From the NCBI GenBank assembly GCA_029245955.1, contig JAQWOH010000023.1:1-64000 (forward strand): a stretch of DNA of 64,000 bases, written 5' to 3'. Below the pieces are notes generated by a model. It worked only from the letters and a program-made list of their open reading frames with translations. It was not told where the DNA came from and ran no database searches. A program made the position numbers and the translations under genes. Source of the DNA: Fuerstiella sp. (GTDB lineage: Bacteria > Planctomycetota > Planctomycetia > Planctomycetales > Planctomycetaceae). Below, piece by piece: positions 16,821 through 26,886 of this stretch (its first letter is position 1; each line of letters begins with the position of its first letter).

Positions 16821-17696
16821 CTAAGCGGACGTCAGAATCTTCCAGCGTTCGTGGTTTTCCTTCATCGCCGGCACAATGTCCTGCGGCACAGACCCTTCTT
16901 CCAGCAGCGCCCAACCTGTGAATGAATCTGCCGTGGTGTTCTGCAGCAGTGGAAACAGTTCCTCCCACGGATATTTATTATTTCGCAGGTCGTGAATGTG
17001 AATGGTGCCCATCCGCTTCTGCAGCGAGCGATAGTTGGTGGCAAGCCCGTCGCCTGCAAGGTCTGTCGGATTACAGTTCCAGCATACCACGACATTCGGA
17101 TGATCAGCGATCTCGAAGATCGTCTGCATGTGACGGATCTCGCTGGTACCCCGTCCATGAACTTCGACGCGAATCTGAACATCGTAATCCGCTGCAAACC
17201 GGCCGACATCATTCAGCGAACGTCCGATCTGTTCCAGAGTCTGCTCAACGGACCGTTCTTTCGGCAGCCCGTTGGGTCGCACCTTCACGCCGGTTCCACC
17301 GACGTCTTTACACAATCGGACAAACTGTTTGGTCTCATCGATGTTCTTCCGCAGCACGACAGGATCTACCGCGTGATATTCACACGCACTGCCCAATCCC
17401 ACCAGCTCGACCCTGCTGTCTTCAAACAGTCGGCGCACTTCCGACCGTTGCTTCCGATCGCTGCTGATTTCCACGCCGTGTTTATGAGTGCTGCGAAGTT
17501 CGACTCCCGCAAAGCCTGTGGCTTCGCAATTGCGAATGACCGTCGGCACGTCCCATTCTCTGCCCCAGTTGTACGTTACCAGACCCAGTTTCAGCATGCG
17601 GGCGGCAGCTGTTGCCGGACCGGCGGTCAGCACAGATGGAGAAACAGCCGCCACGGCAGCTGATGCCGCCAGGAAGTCTCGTCGTCGGATGGCCAT
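16821..17696 (-). CDS. Tat-exported sugar phosphate isomerase/epimerase-like TIM-barrel protein
   Basis: The start at ATG 17694-17696 places a Tat signal (AIRRRDFLAASAAVAAV) at the N-terminus and gives 291 residues. The mature part has the xylose-isomerase-like TIM-barrel pattern: LGLVTYNWGREWDVPTVIRNCEATGFAGVELR, VELVGLGSACEYH, KDVGGTGVKVRPNG, VRVEVHGRGTSEI, VVVCWNCNPTDL and GTIHIHDL, which contain the Glu/His/Asp positions that bind a divalent metal in this superfamily. The substrate is unknown; exported members are abundant in planctomycetes and are thought to act on sugars or polyols. A longer start at 17741 would put residues before the Tat motif and is less likely. Confidence 0.88.
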   Translation of the reverse strand: MAIRRRDFLAASAAVAAVSPSVLTAGPATAAARMLKLGLVTYNWGREWDVPTVIRNCEATGFAGVELRSTHKHGVEISSDRKQRSEVRRLFEDSRVELVGLGSACEYHAVDPVVLRKNIDETKQFVRLCKDVGGTGVKVRPNGLPKERSVEQTLEQIGRSLNDVGRFAADYDVQIRVEVHGRGTSEIRHMQTIFEIADHPNVVVCWNCNPTDLAGDGLATNYRSLQKRMGTIHIHDLRNNKYPWEELFPLLQNTTADSFTGWALLEEGSVPQDIVPAMKENHERWKILTSA

Positions 17697-17796
17697 TTGA
17701 AGATTCCGTGTTCGTGGTGAAAACCTGTCTGCTGCAGTCACAGACGATCTATGCTGATCCTAGCAAAATATTCAGTTGGGACCCAACTGTACGTGG

Positions 17797-20190
17797 TCAG
17801 TTGGCAGTCACCCACACTGGTGTTGACCATGCCACATGGCCGTGTGCGACCATCAGGTTGCCAGGCAGGACCGGTGCATCGCGTGCCTGTGTGACCCGCC
17901 AGTAATACCAGTACGTCCCCGCTGGCAGACGCCTATCGGTATGTTCGACATGAAAACTGCGGTCTTCGTTGCCGGAAACACGATGGATTTCGACACCATT
18001 TCGGATGAGCGTGGCAGAAGTAATCGCACGCGTCCCGACAGCGCTAAGTGTCAGTCTAACCCGCGAGTTACTTACGGTCGCCTTGTCGCCCATGAAGACA
18101 TCGTTGGCGCGAGCATCGATCAGGATCCGAGACCCGTTCGTTGCAAAGCAGCGCCGCTTTCGCAGCGCATCAAAGATTGCAGCGGCTGTCAGTTCTTCTG
18201 CGTAAATCCCGGTTAACGCACCGCTCAGTCCCGGTGCTCGACGATGCGAATCACCGCAGGCGACAAAGCCCAGTCGCGCCCCGTCGTTCAGTGGGTTATG
18301 GAACAGTTCAGGCACACGAGCGATGTAGTTTCGCCAGCCCGACGTCAGTTCCATCCCGACTTCAACCGGATGGCCCGACACTTTGAAGTTATCGTGCTGT
18401 GTAAAGGTCAGGCCGCCCGCCTTTGCAACGGCGCTGTTCAGCCGACTGATATCATTGCTGACTTCCGGAAAACGAACGATGGGCCCGCCCGTCGGTGGAT
18501 ACACCACGCTGCGGTGATTGGGAAAGGAGCGATTCTGATACGGACGCGTCCAGTTGCCGGGATCATCATCGCGTGCACCTGCGCGGCCGGGGACGCGAGA
18601 CGTCCATTCGTAACCTGGCAGAGCCAGAAAATCGGGGCGAGCATAGAATCGGGAAAAGTCGTTGCTCAGTGCGTATTCGTAACCCGTTAACGGTGCGTCG
18701 TACAGAAAATCGTTGTTCGTGAAAACGACGACATCAAGCTTTGCGCGATCCCGAGCATAATGCATCAGCTCGTCGGCTTCTCCCTCCGCATCGCATGTCA
18801 GGCCGCTGTGACAGTGCATGTCTGCCCAGAACAACTGGTATGATTTTCCGGCAATCGTTACGTTTTGGCGGGGCGTCAGTTCGTCGCGCACCGGCAGGTC
18901 GACAGGTTCCCAGCCGGGCCATTTCTTCTGTTGAAATTCGCTGGTCTCGGCCAGGTTCAGATTTAGACATTTATAGATACGTCTCGAATCTCTGGGCAGA
19001 CGCGAAGCGAGAATTCTGAAACGTCCGTCTGTGATCGCAGTTGAGTGAGGCAGGTGATAGTCGACGAGGCCGTGATGCAGCAGAACCGGCGTCTGCCATC
19101 GTCCGTTGCGCATCCGGCGACCAGCCAGATCACCCACAACATTTGGTGTGCGGCCTTCGTGATCCGATTTGCGTTCCCACATCAGCCACACGTCATCGCC
19201 ATTTCGCATTAACATTGGCTGTGTCCGCTGGCCCAGATAACCGCCCGTCGCCACGACACGAGGTTCCATCTGCCCCATCAGCCCGTGAGTCAATTCAGCG
19301 GCCGTTGTGTCTCCGGCCGAGTCTGTTACCAGTTGCCACTTTCCATCAGTGCGGACCGCGGCCTGCAGAATGTGCCACTGGCTGATGACGCCGGGCCCGC
19401 CGATCACATCCTGCTTGTTCAGCCATGCCACACACAGGCCCTCTTGCGCTGCAATTGCCGTCGGCTTCAGACAATGGTGACCATTGGGAGAAACCTGTTG
19501 CACCGGACCAGCTGTCGGCAGCAGTGGTCGACCTTTGATAACGTATATTCCGTGTTCATAGGCATCCCAGAATACAAACGAAGTCCCACTCCCGTCGGTC
19601 ACAATCGTTGACCGGTATGCCTCTGACCTGCCATCTGACACTTCCAGCGGTGCGCCCCACACTCCGTTATTAAAGACACGCGCGGTGATTCGAAATCTGT
19701 TGGCGATTCTACGGCTCCATGACACCACGATCTGGCCTTCCGGAGTTGTCGCGGCTGCCGGGTATATCGCCGTTGAGGCGGGGTCTGACAGTGTTGTTGT
19801 TGACTGCCACGTACCGTCACGGTTTTCCCGTGCATGAATCCGCCAGCCTGTGTCGGTTCGTGCTGACCAGATCACGCAGACAGAACCATCGTGCCCGGCG
19901 ACAACAATCGGAGGCCCGGCGATGTCTTCGTTGTTGCTGATGGCTGTCGCGGGTTGCAACCTGCTGTCAGCGGATATCTCACGAACATCGATGCGGTCCT
20001 GACCCCTGGAATAGGTATGCCACGCAACCCACATGTTCCCGTTCGAAGTCAACACTGCGTCGGGGTGCGACTGGTACCCCTGTTGATCTTCGTTCAGCAT
20101 AAAGTCTGTTGCGGAACCGGTCGTATTGCCGACGATTAGGCTCGCCCACAGCACTGCACAGATTGCCGGAGTGAATCGGATTCGGAACAC
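17797..20190 (-). CDS. Secreted protein with BNR-like propeller and DUF3604 (PHP-like) domain
   Basis: A 797-residue protein with a signal peptide (FRIRFTPAICAVLWASLIVGNTTGSA). Residues about 35-390 look like a sialidase/BNR-type propeller (VWSARTDTGWRIHA, WHILQAAVRTDGKW, VWLMWERKSD). Residues about 440-760 match DUF3604: LFWADMHCHSGLTCDAEGEADELMHYARDRAKLDVVVFTNND, LALPGYEWT, LTFTQHDN, VACGDSHRRAPG and RRCFATNGSRILIDARAN. The histidines and acidic residues resemble PHP-type metal sites, so hydrolase activity is plausible but unproven. A C-terminal beta-rich segment closes the protein. It is transcribed in the same direction as its neighbours with modest spacing. Confidence 0.88.
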   Translation of the reverse strand: MFRIRFTPAICAVLWASLIVGNTTGSATDFMLNEDQQGYQSHPDAVLTSNGNMWVAWHTYSRGQDRIDVREISADSRLQPATAISNNEDIAGPPIVVAGHDGSVCVIWSARTDTGWRIHARENRDGTWQSTTTLSDPASTAIYPAAATTPEGQIVVSWSRRIANRFRITARVFNNGVWGAPLEVSDGRSEAYRSTIVTDGSGTSFVFWDAYEHGIYVIKGRPLLPTAGPVQQVSPNGHHCLKPTAIAAQEGLCVAWLNKQDVIGGPGVISQWHILQAAVRTDGKWQLVTDSAGDTTAAELTHGLMGQMEPRVVATGGYLGQRTQPMLMRNGDDVWLMWERKSDHEGRTPNVVGDLAGRRMRNGRWQTPVLLHHGLVDYHLPHSTAITDGRFRILASRLPRDSRRIYKCLNLNLAETSEFQQKKWPGWEPVDLPVRDELTPRQNVTIAGKSYQLFWADMHCHSGLTCDAEGEADELMHYARDRAKLDVVVFTNNDFLYDAPLTGYEYALSNDFSRFYARPDFLALPGYEWTSRVPGRAGARDDDPGNWTRPYQNRSFPNHRSVVYPPTGGPIVRFPEVSNDISRLNSAVAKAGGLTFTQHDNFKVSGHPVEVGMELTSGWRNYIARVPELFHNPLNDGARLGFVACGDSHRRAPGLSGALTGIYAEELTAAAIFDALRKRRCFATNGSRILIDARANDVFMGDKATVSNSRVRLTLSAVGTRAITSATLIRNGVEIHRVSGNEDRSFHVEHTDRRLPAGTYWYYWRVTQARDAPVLPGNLMVAHGHVAWSTPVWVTAN

Positions 20191-20250
20191 GGTAAGAAGT
20201 CCTGAGTCTGCAGTACGGGCTGTCAGTTTTGAATCTTTAGGGCCAGGTAT

Positions 20251-23200
20251 TCATTCCACAAAGAGTTTCCTGGCTCGTGCGCGTATTTGTCCGATCTTGT
20301 GGTCCAGCAACAAATGACGCTCCTGCGATTGCAGTACCAGCTTATCGTCCTGCTGCATTATTCCCAGTGTGGCCGCTCGTTCGTCCGTGCGCAGCAATCC
20401 TTCGATGGCGAGAAATCGATTGCGCCCCTCCAGATACGTGAGCGATTCTGCCAATGGCGCGATGACATCGGTTGATTCAACGTCCGCGAGACCACTGACG
20501 GCGCCCATCTGCAGTTCCTGATTCGTGTCCTGCGACAGGTACTTCAACAAGTGTGGTATCGCGGTTTCGTCGTCCATCAATGCGACCATTCGCAAGGCGT
20601 CATACCGCGTCCCGAGTCGAACCCGATTATCGTCCGCCATGGCAGCTGCCAGCTGCAACGTGGCAGGCCAGCGCGCTTCGGCGACAGGCAGACCCCGGAG
20701 AATCTCAGACAATCGGCGTTTCGGCCAGAAGCCGAGCTGTGATGCACCATTGATCAGACCGCCGCCGAGCACCACAGCCTGCCAGTCACGCAGTGAACTG
20801 CCTTCAGCGGGAACGCTGGTTTCCAGAACGTCACGGATTTCGCCACCGTCGTTCCGTCGTCCGACAGCAATGGCCACTCGCCACAGCCACGGAATGCGGC
20901 GATACTCGTCATCGACATCACCGGCTTTGATTCCCGCGGCAAGCAGCGAAATGATCCCGGGACCCATGCCCGGTCGCTGGTCGATCACTTTCTGTCGGCG
21001 GGCCACGGGCTGAGATTCGTCCAGCAGAAAGGGGGTGATTTCCGGCGGGTATCTTGGTAGTGGTCTTTCCTCGGACTTTGTTGCTGTAAACGCTGGCTGC
21101 ATTCCCGACGGAACCAGTCGGACTTCGCGCAGATCAAACAACGCCTGATTTACCGGACCGTTTGGTCGCACGACGACCACATTGACTCCGGAATGCAGTT
21201 GAGTCGTTCCAACTTTCTGCTGTCGGAATCGGTCCCAGCCTCCTGTTGCCGCAACGGTACCAACCAGCGGTTCAGCGACACCATCGATCCGAAACCCGTT
21301 GCCAGCCGCAGCCGCTGCGCAGGATGCGTCAATGTACACGTCGAACGTTCCCGACTTCGGCAGCAGCACTTTCCAGGTCGCTGAATCTTCCTGGTGATGC
21401 CAGTACCCGATGTTCGCGAACGGTGTTTCGAACGTAATATCGATTCCACGAATCTGAGCGGTAGCAGCGGTCAGCGACAGGAATCCCTGTTCATTCGGGG
21501 CAATCGGTTCCGGCTTATTTCCCGGCAGCCGTTTTGCCGGCAATTCGAAGCCCGCCAGATAGGCGATGACGTCGCTGAAATCCTGAGCCGACATATCACG
21601 TTCCAGACCTTCCGGCATCACAGAACGTTCCGACGATCGAAACTCCTCGACCTCGCTGCGAGGAACCACGTGTTCCTTTCCACCGGCTTCTCGCAAAAGA
21701 ATTGAATCCACGGATTCACTGACGATCATGCCGCTCGCTGTCCGGCCGTCGACGGTAACGGCCGTCCATGCTACGTAACGGGCATCAACTTCTTTGTTCG
21801 GGTCAAGGATCGCTGTCAGAAGCCATTTTACGTCGCGATTGGTGAGTGCCAGCAAGTCAGGTCCCACCACATGACCATGTTCTTCAAGCTTATGGCAGGT
21901 GGAACATCGCTTTCGATAGACGTCTCGGCCACGAGACACATCACCGTGCATGCCGATCACGTTGTCGAATGACCTCCGCACTGCAGCCCGATTTGACGTA
22001 TCGGATGCATTGAGCACTCGATTGGCAGTGGTGCGTACGTCCTCATTCGTACTCGACAGGATTTTGCTGCGGCGTGCTGCGTCAAGTATTTCCGGCCGAA
22101 TGTTTTCTGATTCAATGGCCGACAGTAGTTCCAGCACACTGTCGTTCCGGCTCATCAGTTCATCAACAATTGCCAGCCGTGACTCGGCTCCCACCGCAGA
22201 ACAGGCGTTCAGCAGTATTGTCGAACTGCCTTTGACGCCAACGCTGGGCAGCGCCAAGATGGCTGCTCGCTGAATGACTGCTGACTGTCGTGCCGATATC
22301 AGTGAGGCAATGGCCTTTGCCCGATGGTCCGGCAGGAGGGAGTCGACCGTCGTGCCATCGTTAACGATGTGTGTCGTCACGGTACCATAGCCTCGCCCCA
22401 GCAGCGCGATTGCTGCTATTCTCGCATCATCAGGTTCGTTCCTGGCTGTAAGCGTGTTCATGGCCTGTTCGTGCAGCCACCGTACGCGTTCAGATGTGGC
22501 CGAGGTGAGTTGCAACTGAGCCGTTGCCGGCCGTGCGTCCAGGGTGTCCAAAGCTGCGGCCAGAAGTTCTGCACTTTCAGGCGACAACGTTTCATTGCCG
22601 GCGATCTGCAGGCATACCTGTAACGCCTGCTCAACCGCGTCCGAATCTCCAATACGGACGGCCAGCAACACGAGGTTGCGCCGAATGCCTCTGATTTGTT
22701 CCGCAGCAGGACGATCCAGACAGGCGTTCAGGACCGAATTGATATTGCCCGCACTGACGGAATTCAGAGCGGCCGACCGCACATAGGCATCAGCGTCTGC
22801 GGCGCCGATCAGCGTGCTTAACGTTACAGCGACATCCGGGACAGGCTGCTTGTCAGTTCCCCCTGTGCCGATCGACAGTGCGATCTGACGTCGTACTCGG
22901 ACGTTTTCGCTGTCCGCAAGGGCTGCAAATCGAGTCCGGAGAGCAGAATTGTTTTCCAGGAATGGTTCAGAAAGCCGCGCAGCAAACCGCACGACTTCCG
23001 GCATGTCGGAGTCCAGTGCTGTCGCAACATCGGCGGGTGCCACCTGTCCCAGGCCGTCCAGCGTTGCCAGAGCCTGGATTTGTACCGCCGGATAATTCGA
23101 TTTTCCAAAGATGCTGCGAATGACCGGAGCCACCGATTTTGCCGATCGCCAGACCAGCATCTGGTGAGCAAGATCGCGAAGCGTCCCGTTGGAAGAGTCG

Positions 23201-25848
23201 AGTTGTTCTGCAAGTTTGCTGTCAGTCAAGCCGTCCAGTTCCGGAATCAGCGGCTGTGTTGCTGCTGATTCCGGGAGGTTGCTGCGTCGTTTTGGAATGA
23301 CACGATAAATTCGTCCGCGTCGCTTACCGGCAAAGACATCAAGTTCCGCCAGCGTTGATTGTGGTATCCATCGTGAGTGTTCAATGACATAGCGATACAT
23401 ATCCACGATCCACAGCGCACCGTCCGGCCCCGTTCGCGCCTGCACGGGGCGAAACCAGCGATCGGTAGAGCTGAGAAATTCCATTGACTCTTCACCATCA
23501 CCGCGTTTTCCGCTGAACCCGTGACCGCTGCGTGACAGATTGATTCGATGAACCGACTGATGCACCGGTTCGCACGTGAATGCGTCGTCTGTGAAATCGG
23601 CACCCAGCAGCAAATCACGATAGATGCCGAGTCCGCACGCAGAGGTTGCACGCCCAGGTGCGCCGGACAGCTCGAAGGTCACCAGACTGTCGGGAGGGTA
23701 AAGGGTATGGGCTGCTGAGTCCGCCACCAGCCCTGGTGGCGTCGACAATGTGGTGAACGGGTTCTGTTGCGCGTACCGGTCGTCAGAAGGAATTGCTCGC
23801 AGCAATGTTCCGTTGGAGCAGCCGAACCAGTCACCCCAGTCATTACGGTCGCGTCCCTGCTGAGTTCTCCCGGACACCGGTTCAATTGCGCCGGAGTCCG
23901 GATTCATACGAAAGTCACGGTTGCTGCAGTTAACGATTTCCCCGGTTTGGTGGCTTGTGATCGTCCCGCCGAACAGACCGCACGCGCCGTAGATCCAGTT
24001 GTCCAGTCCCCACCGAAGACTGTTGACTCTGGCCTGAGCGTTGCGGATTTCGAATCCCGAAAACAGTTTCTCTGTCACGTCAGCGACTCCGTCGCCGTCT
24101 TTGTCTCGGGCAAATACGATGTCGGGCGCGTCGCAGATCAGCAGGCCGTCTCGCCAGACCTTGACGTCAGTCGGAAATCGCAGCCCATCCACGAAGGTTT
24201 TTGCTTCTTCGAAATAGCCATCACCGTCGACGTCCCGCAACCACCGAACGCGACTGGTCTGTTCAAATTCCTCGTACATGTCCCGACCATAGTCGCTCAT
24301 TTCTGCGACCCACAATCGTCCGTCGGGACCGAAGTCGATGGCGACGGGGTCCGTGACCTGCGGCTCTGCAGCTGCAAGACGAACATCAAGTTTGTCGTGA
24401 GTCTTCATGCACTGCAACGACTCTGATGGTGCCTTCGGTGCCACTCCCTGAGTACCCTTTGGCACATGAAATGCTTTTGGTACCTGGCGATGCACCTCTT
24501 CAACAATCAGTTTTTCCAGCCCCGCCTGCAGGGTTGCCGGCAGTGCGAAGTACGGCACTTCAGAACCACCGCCGTATCCTCCTTCTGCCAGGAGCCGTTC
24601 CGACGGAATGTAGCAGCCAAAGTCGTTGCTGTAGGCATTCAGCCAGAACCGTTCCCGATCGATTTCTGATTTCAGTCGCAGTGCGTAATCAACACAAACT
24701 TCTCCGGCCAGAAAGGTCATGCAGAAACTGTCCCCGAACGACCAGGTTTGAACAGGATAATCAATTGCAGAAATAAGCTTCTCACCGCGATCAAGTCGTG
24801 CCAGCTGAGTTGTTGCGTTGTAGCGGTCGGTTGGCCGGCCTTTACGGGTTTGTTCAACCAGCTGCTCCCGACCGGGAAGTTCCTTCAGAGGCAGGTCGAT
24901 TGATTTCAGCACGGCCTTTGGGGCCCCGGAAATGCGCTTCATGCGACCACTCAGAAGACGTTCAACTTCGGTGGCTATTTCAACACCCTGCTGTTCAGCT
25001 GCCGCAACATTGTCACCAGTGTCACCGCTGACTCGACTGACGGGGTTCTGATCCGAACCAGCTCCGATGGATACCAGGCCGACGCAGTCAGGGAAACGCC
25101 GTTCTATCATGGCGGCCGCATGTCCCGCCCAGTCTCCACTGATTCTGTTAAACGACAGCGTCACGCAGTGACAGGCGTACGAAACGTAAATCGCTCTGGG
25201 CCTGCTGGTGATAATATCCCGGACAACCAGCACTGGCAGATCGTGATCCACCGGACCGCCCGCTGCGCGACGGTTCTTTGCGAAGGCGGCCTTTCCCACG
25301 GCCCATTCCAGTTGGGCCGGTGATCGTGAGTCGATCGCCTTACGGGCTGCCAGTGTAATATTGTCTGTCAGTTCCCGTGTGTACCGGTCAATATGTTTCT
25401 GATGCTCTGTGGGAATTGCTGTACTGAAAATATTATCACATGCTCCGTTGACTTTTGGGGTGCAGTGTGAGTGAGAAAAAGTCAGAGAAAGATTCCGTCG
25501 CGGAAGCCGATGCGATTTCATCAAGCGACGGCACGCTTCATCCACCATCGAAGTTCGCACGCCCAGACTGTCCAGTGTCACCAGAACCAGCGGCGCCTGA
25601 TCGGTGTGTGAAATGGCAAGGGCTCTCGCGTATATCCGTTGAGACACCTGCTCCGATTCTTCCCGCCGATTGCCGAATCCGTTCAGACGAACAGGGTAGT
25701 CCGGAGTGATGTCCACAACTGCGACACCAACGCTGTACTGATCCGGGGACTGAGCTGAGACGGTGCTGCTCAGGAAAGCCTGAAGTGACAACAGAAGACA
25801 GACGCTCAGCCGTTGATAACAACAGGCTGTCTTTGACCGGGCCATCAT
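20251..25848 (-). CDS. Giant fusion: neutral-ceramidase-like domain + PVC-type dehydrogenase propeller + HEAT repeats + c-type heme domain + second HEAT region
   Basis: The start at ATG 25846-25848 gives about 1,865 residues with a signal peptide (LLLSLQAFLSSTVSAQ). Residues about 35-450 resemble neutral/alkaline ceramidases (YSVGVAVVDITPDYPVRLNGFG, LTFSHSHCTP near the zinc-binding His pair, GAGSDQNPV, FLAGEVCVDYALRLK). Residues about 480-860 are the PVC-type membrane-bound dehydrogenase propeller (AIDFGPDGRLWVAEMSDYG, DVDGDGYFEEAKTFVDGLRFPTDV, WGLDNWIYGACG). Helical HEAT-like repeats follow to about 1285. A heme site CSTCH near 1315-1319 with GPDLLALTNRD and a C-terminal VIAYLAGFELP complete the cytochrome module. 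A beta-rich segment and further HEAT repeats end the protein. The ceramidase part is usually a separate gene. The combined role is inferred to be periplasmic substrate processing linked to electron transfer. Confidence 0.88.
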   Translation of the reverse strand: MMARSKTACCYQRLSVCLLLSLQAFLSSTVSAQSPDQYSVGVAVVDITPDYPVRLNGFGNRREESEQVSQRIYARALAISHTDQAPLVLVTLDSLGVRTSMVDEACRRLMKSHRLPRRNLSLTFSHSHCTPKVNGACDNIFSTAIPTEHQKHIDRYTRELTDNITLAARKAIDSRSPAQLEWAVGKAAFAKNRRAAGGPVDHDLPVLVVRDIITSRPRAIYVSYACHCVTLSFNRISGDWAGHAAAMIERRFPDCVGLVSIGAGSDQNPVSRVSGDTGDNVAAAEQQGVEIATEVERLLSGRMKRISGAPKAVLKSIDLPLKELPGREQLVEQTRKGRPTDRYNATTQLARLDRGEKLISAIDYPVQTWSFGDSFCMTFLAGEVCVDYALRLKSEIDRERFWLNAYSNDFGCYIPSERLLAEGGYGGGSEVPYFALPATLQAGLEKLIVEEVHRQVPKAFHVPKGTQGVAPKAPSESLQCMKTHDKLDVRLAAAEPQVTDPVAIDFGPDGRLWVAEMSDYGRDMYEEFEQTSRVRWLRDVDGDGYFEEAKTFVDGLRFPTDVKVWRDGLLICDAPDIVFARDKDGDGVADVTEKLFSGFEIRNAQARVNSLRWGLDNWIYGACGLFGGTITSHQTGEIVNCSNRDFRMNPDSGAIEPVSGRTQQGRDRNDWGDWFGCSNGTLLRAIPSDDRYAQQNPFTTLSTPPGLVADSAAHTLYPPDSLVTFELSGAPGRATSACGLGIYRDLLLGADFTDDAFTCEPVHQSVHRINLSRSGHGFSGKRGDGEESMEFLSSTDRWFRPVQARTGPDGALWIVDMYRYVIEHSRWIPQSTLAELDVFAGKRRGRIYRVIPKRRSNLPESAATQPLIPELDGLTDSKLAEQLDSSNGTLRDLAHQMLVWRSAKSVAPVIRSIFGKSNYPAVQIQALATLDGLGQVAPADVATALDSDMPEVVRFAARLSEPFLENNSALRTRFAALADSENVRVRRQIALSIGTGGTDKQPVPDVAVTLSTLIGAADADAYVRSAALNSVSAGNINSVLNACLDRPAAEQIRGIRRNLVLLAVRIGDSDAVEQALQVCLQIAGNETLSPESAELLAAALDTLDARPATAQLQLTSATSERVRWLHEQAMNTLTARNEPDDARIAAIALLGRGYGTVTTHIVNDGTTVDSLLPDHRAKAIASLISARQSAVIQRAAILALPSVGVKGSSTILLNACSAVGAESRLAIVDELMSRNDSVLELLSAIESENIRPEILDAARRSKILSSTNEDVRTTANRVLNASDTSNRAAVRRSFDNVIGMHGDVSRGRDVYRKRCSTCHKLEEHGHVVGPDLLALTNRDVKWLLTAILDPNKEVDARYVAWTAVTVDGRTASGMIVSESVDSILLREAGGKEHVVPRSEVEEFRSSERSVMPEGLERDMSAQDFSDVIAYLAGFELPAKRLPGNKPEPIAPNEQGFLSLTAATAQIRGIDITFETPFANIGYWHHQEDSATWKVLLPKSGTFDVYIDASCAAAAAGNGFRIDGVAEPLVGTVAATGGWDRFRQQKVGTTQLHSGVNVVVVRPNGPVNQALFDLREVRLVPSGMQPAFTATKSEERPLPRYPPEITPFLLDESQPVARRQKVIDQRPGMGPGIISLLAAGIKAGDVDDEYRRIPWLWRVAIAVGRRNDGGEIRDVLETSVPAEGSSLRDWQAVVLGGGLINGASQLGFWPKRRLSEILRGLPVAEARWPATLQLAAAMADDNRVRLGTRYDALRMVALMDDETAIPHLLKYLSQDTNQELQMGAVSGLADVESTDVIAPLAESLTYLEGRNRFLAIEGLLRTDERAATLGIMQQDDKLVLQSQERHLLLDHKIGQIRARARKLFVE

Positions 25849-25959
25849 GAGGTAATCTTTCAATCTGTTAACGAGCAGGACAGAAAGAAGCCGGCTCGAC
25901 GGCGCCCACCATTGCTGAATTTGCACATACCGTGGGCTATAGGAAACGTCCCCGTCTGT

Positions 25960-26886
25960 CTATTGTTGAACCGGAGGTTCGGCCAGACCTCGCAGCCGCA
26001 GCCATTCCCCTGCGCGGTCCGGCCATGTGCCGATTTGTGACCCGGCGACCGCTCTCATGCCGTACCCATGACCACCGTTTTCGTAGACGTGTAATTCGGC
26101 AGGGATATTGTGCCGTTTCAGGGCGGCATAGATCAGAACGCTGCCCAGTGACGAGGACCGGTCGTCGTGAGTATGAACGATGAAGGCCGGTGGCGATGTT
26201 TTCGACGGTTTGATTTCCGGTAACAGGCCATCGGTCGAAGGGTCGTATACATTCCATGGATATATCAGCAGCGAAAAACCAGGCGAGCAGCTTTGCTCAT
26301 CTACCGAATCGATCGCGTTGTACGCTGGTTTTCCTTCGGCCGTATGCAGAATGGAACCGACCTGACCGCCTGCCGAAAAGGCCAGCACTCCCAGTCGGTC
26401 AGCCTTTACGCGCCATTCAGCAGCACGCGTGCGAATGAGACGAAGCGCTCGCTGAGTATCCTGCAACGGGCGCCGCCATGCCGGTTCTGTCTCGGGCGTT
26501 ACCTCGTTAGTGCGATATCGCAGAACGAACGTTGAAATCCCGAATTGATTCAGCCATGGAGCGACTTCTGAACCCTCCTTGTCCGGTACGACTTTTCCGA
26601 ACCCACCGCCCGGCAGCACAAGAATGGCCGTTCCATTTGGTTGGTCGGCCGGAAACACGTCGATGGTTGGACGGCGTATTTTGATTGTACGGGTGACGGG
26701 TGGAATTTCGCCCGGGCGATGCGGCTGGTTGGTTCCTTCGTCAAGCGACGTTTCGCCCGGAGCATATTCGGGCCACACCATTACACGTGCGTTGTCGCCG
26801 GCGTGGACGCGCGTCGGCGACTGCGGTGCTGAAAACAGAAAGACCGCAAGAGTTGTACAACAATATACCGCTGTCTGATGACGCAT
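25960..26886 (-). CDS. Secreted alpha/beta hydrolase (acetyl-esterase / BD-FAE-like)
   Basis: A 308-residue protein with an N-terminal hydrophobic signal (YCCTTLAVFLFSA). The fold signatures are AILVLPGGGFGKV (oxyanion region), LGVLAFSAGGQVGS with the nucleophile Ser, HTHDDRSSS with the likely catalytic Asp, and NGGHGYGM with the catalytic His. This is the pattern of carbohydrate esterases that remove acetyl or feruloyl groups. It starts about 1 kb beyond the start of the giant fusion on the same strand, with only about 110 bases between its stop and the fusion's start, so the two may be cotranscribed. Signal cleavage probably follows the SAPQSPTRVHAG region. Confidence 0.88.
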   Translation of the reverse strand: MRHQTAVYCCTTLAVFLFSAPQSPTRVHAGDNARVMVWPEYAPGETSLDEGTNQPHRPGEIPPVTRTIKIRRPTIDVFPADQPNGTAILVLPGGGFGKVVPDKEGSEVAPWLNQFGISTFVLRYRTNEVTPETEPAWRRPLQDTQRALRLIRTRAAEWRVKADRLGVLAFSAGGQVGSILHTAEGKPAYNAIDSVDEQSCSPGFSLLIYPWNVYDPSTDGLLPEIKPSKTSPPAFIVHTHDDRSSSLGSVLIYAALKRHNIPAELHVYENGGHGYGMRAVAGSQIGTWPDRAGEWLRLRGLAEPPVQQ

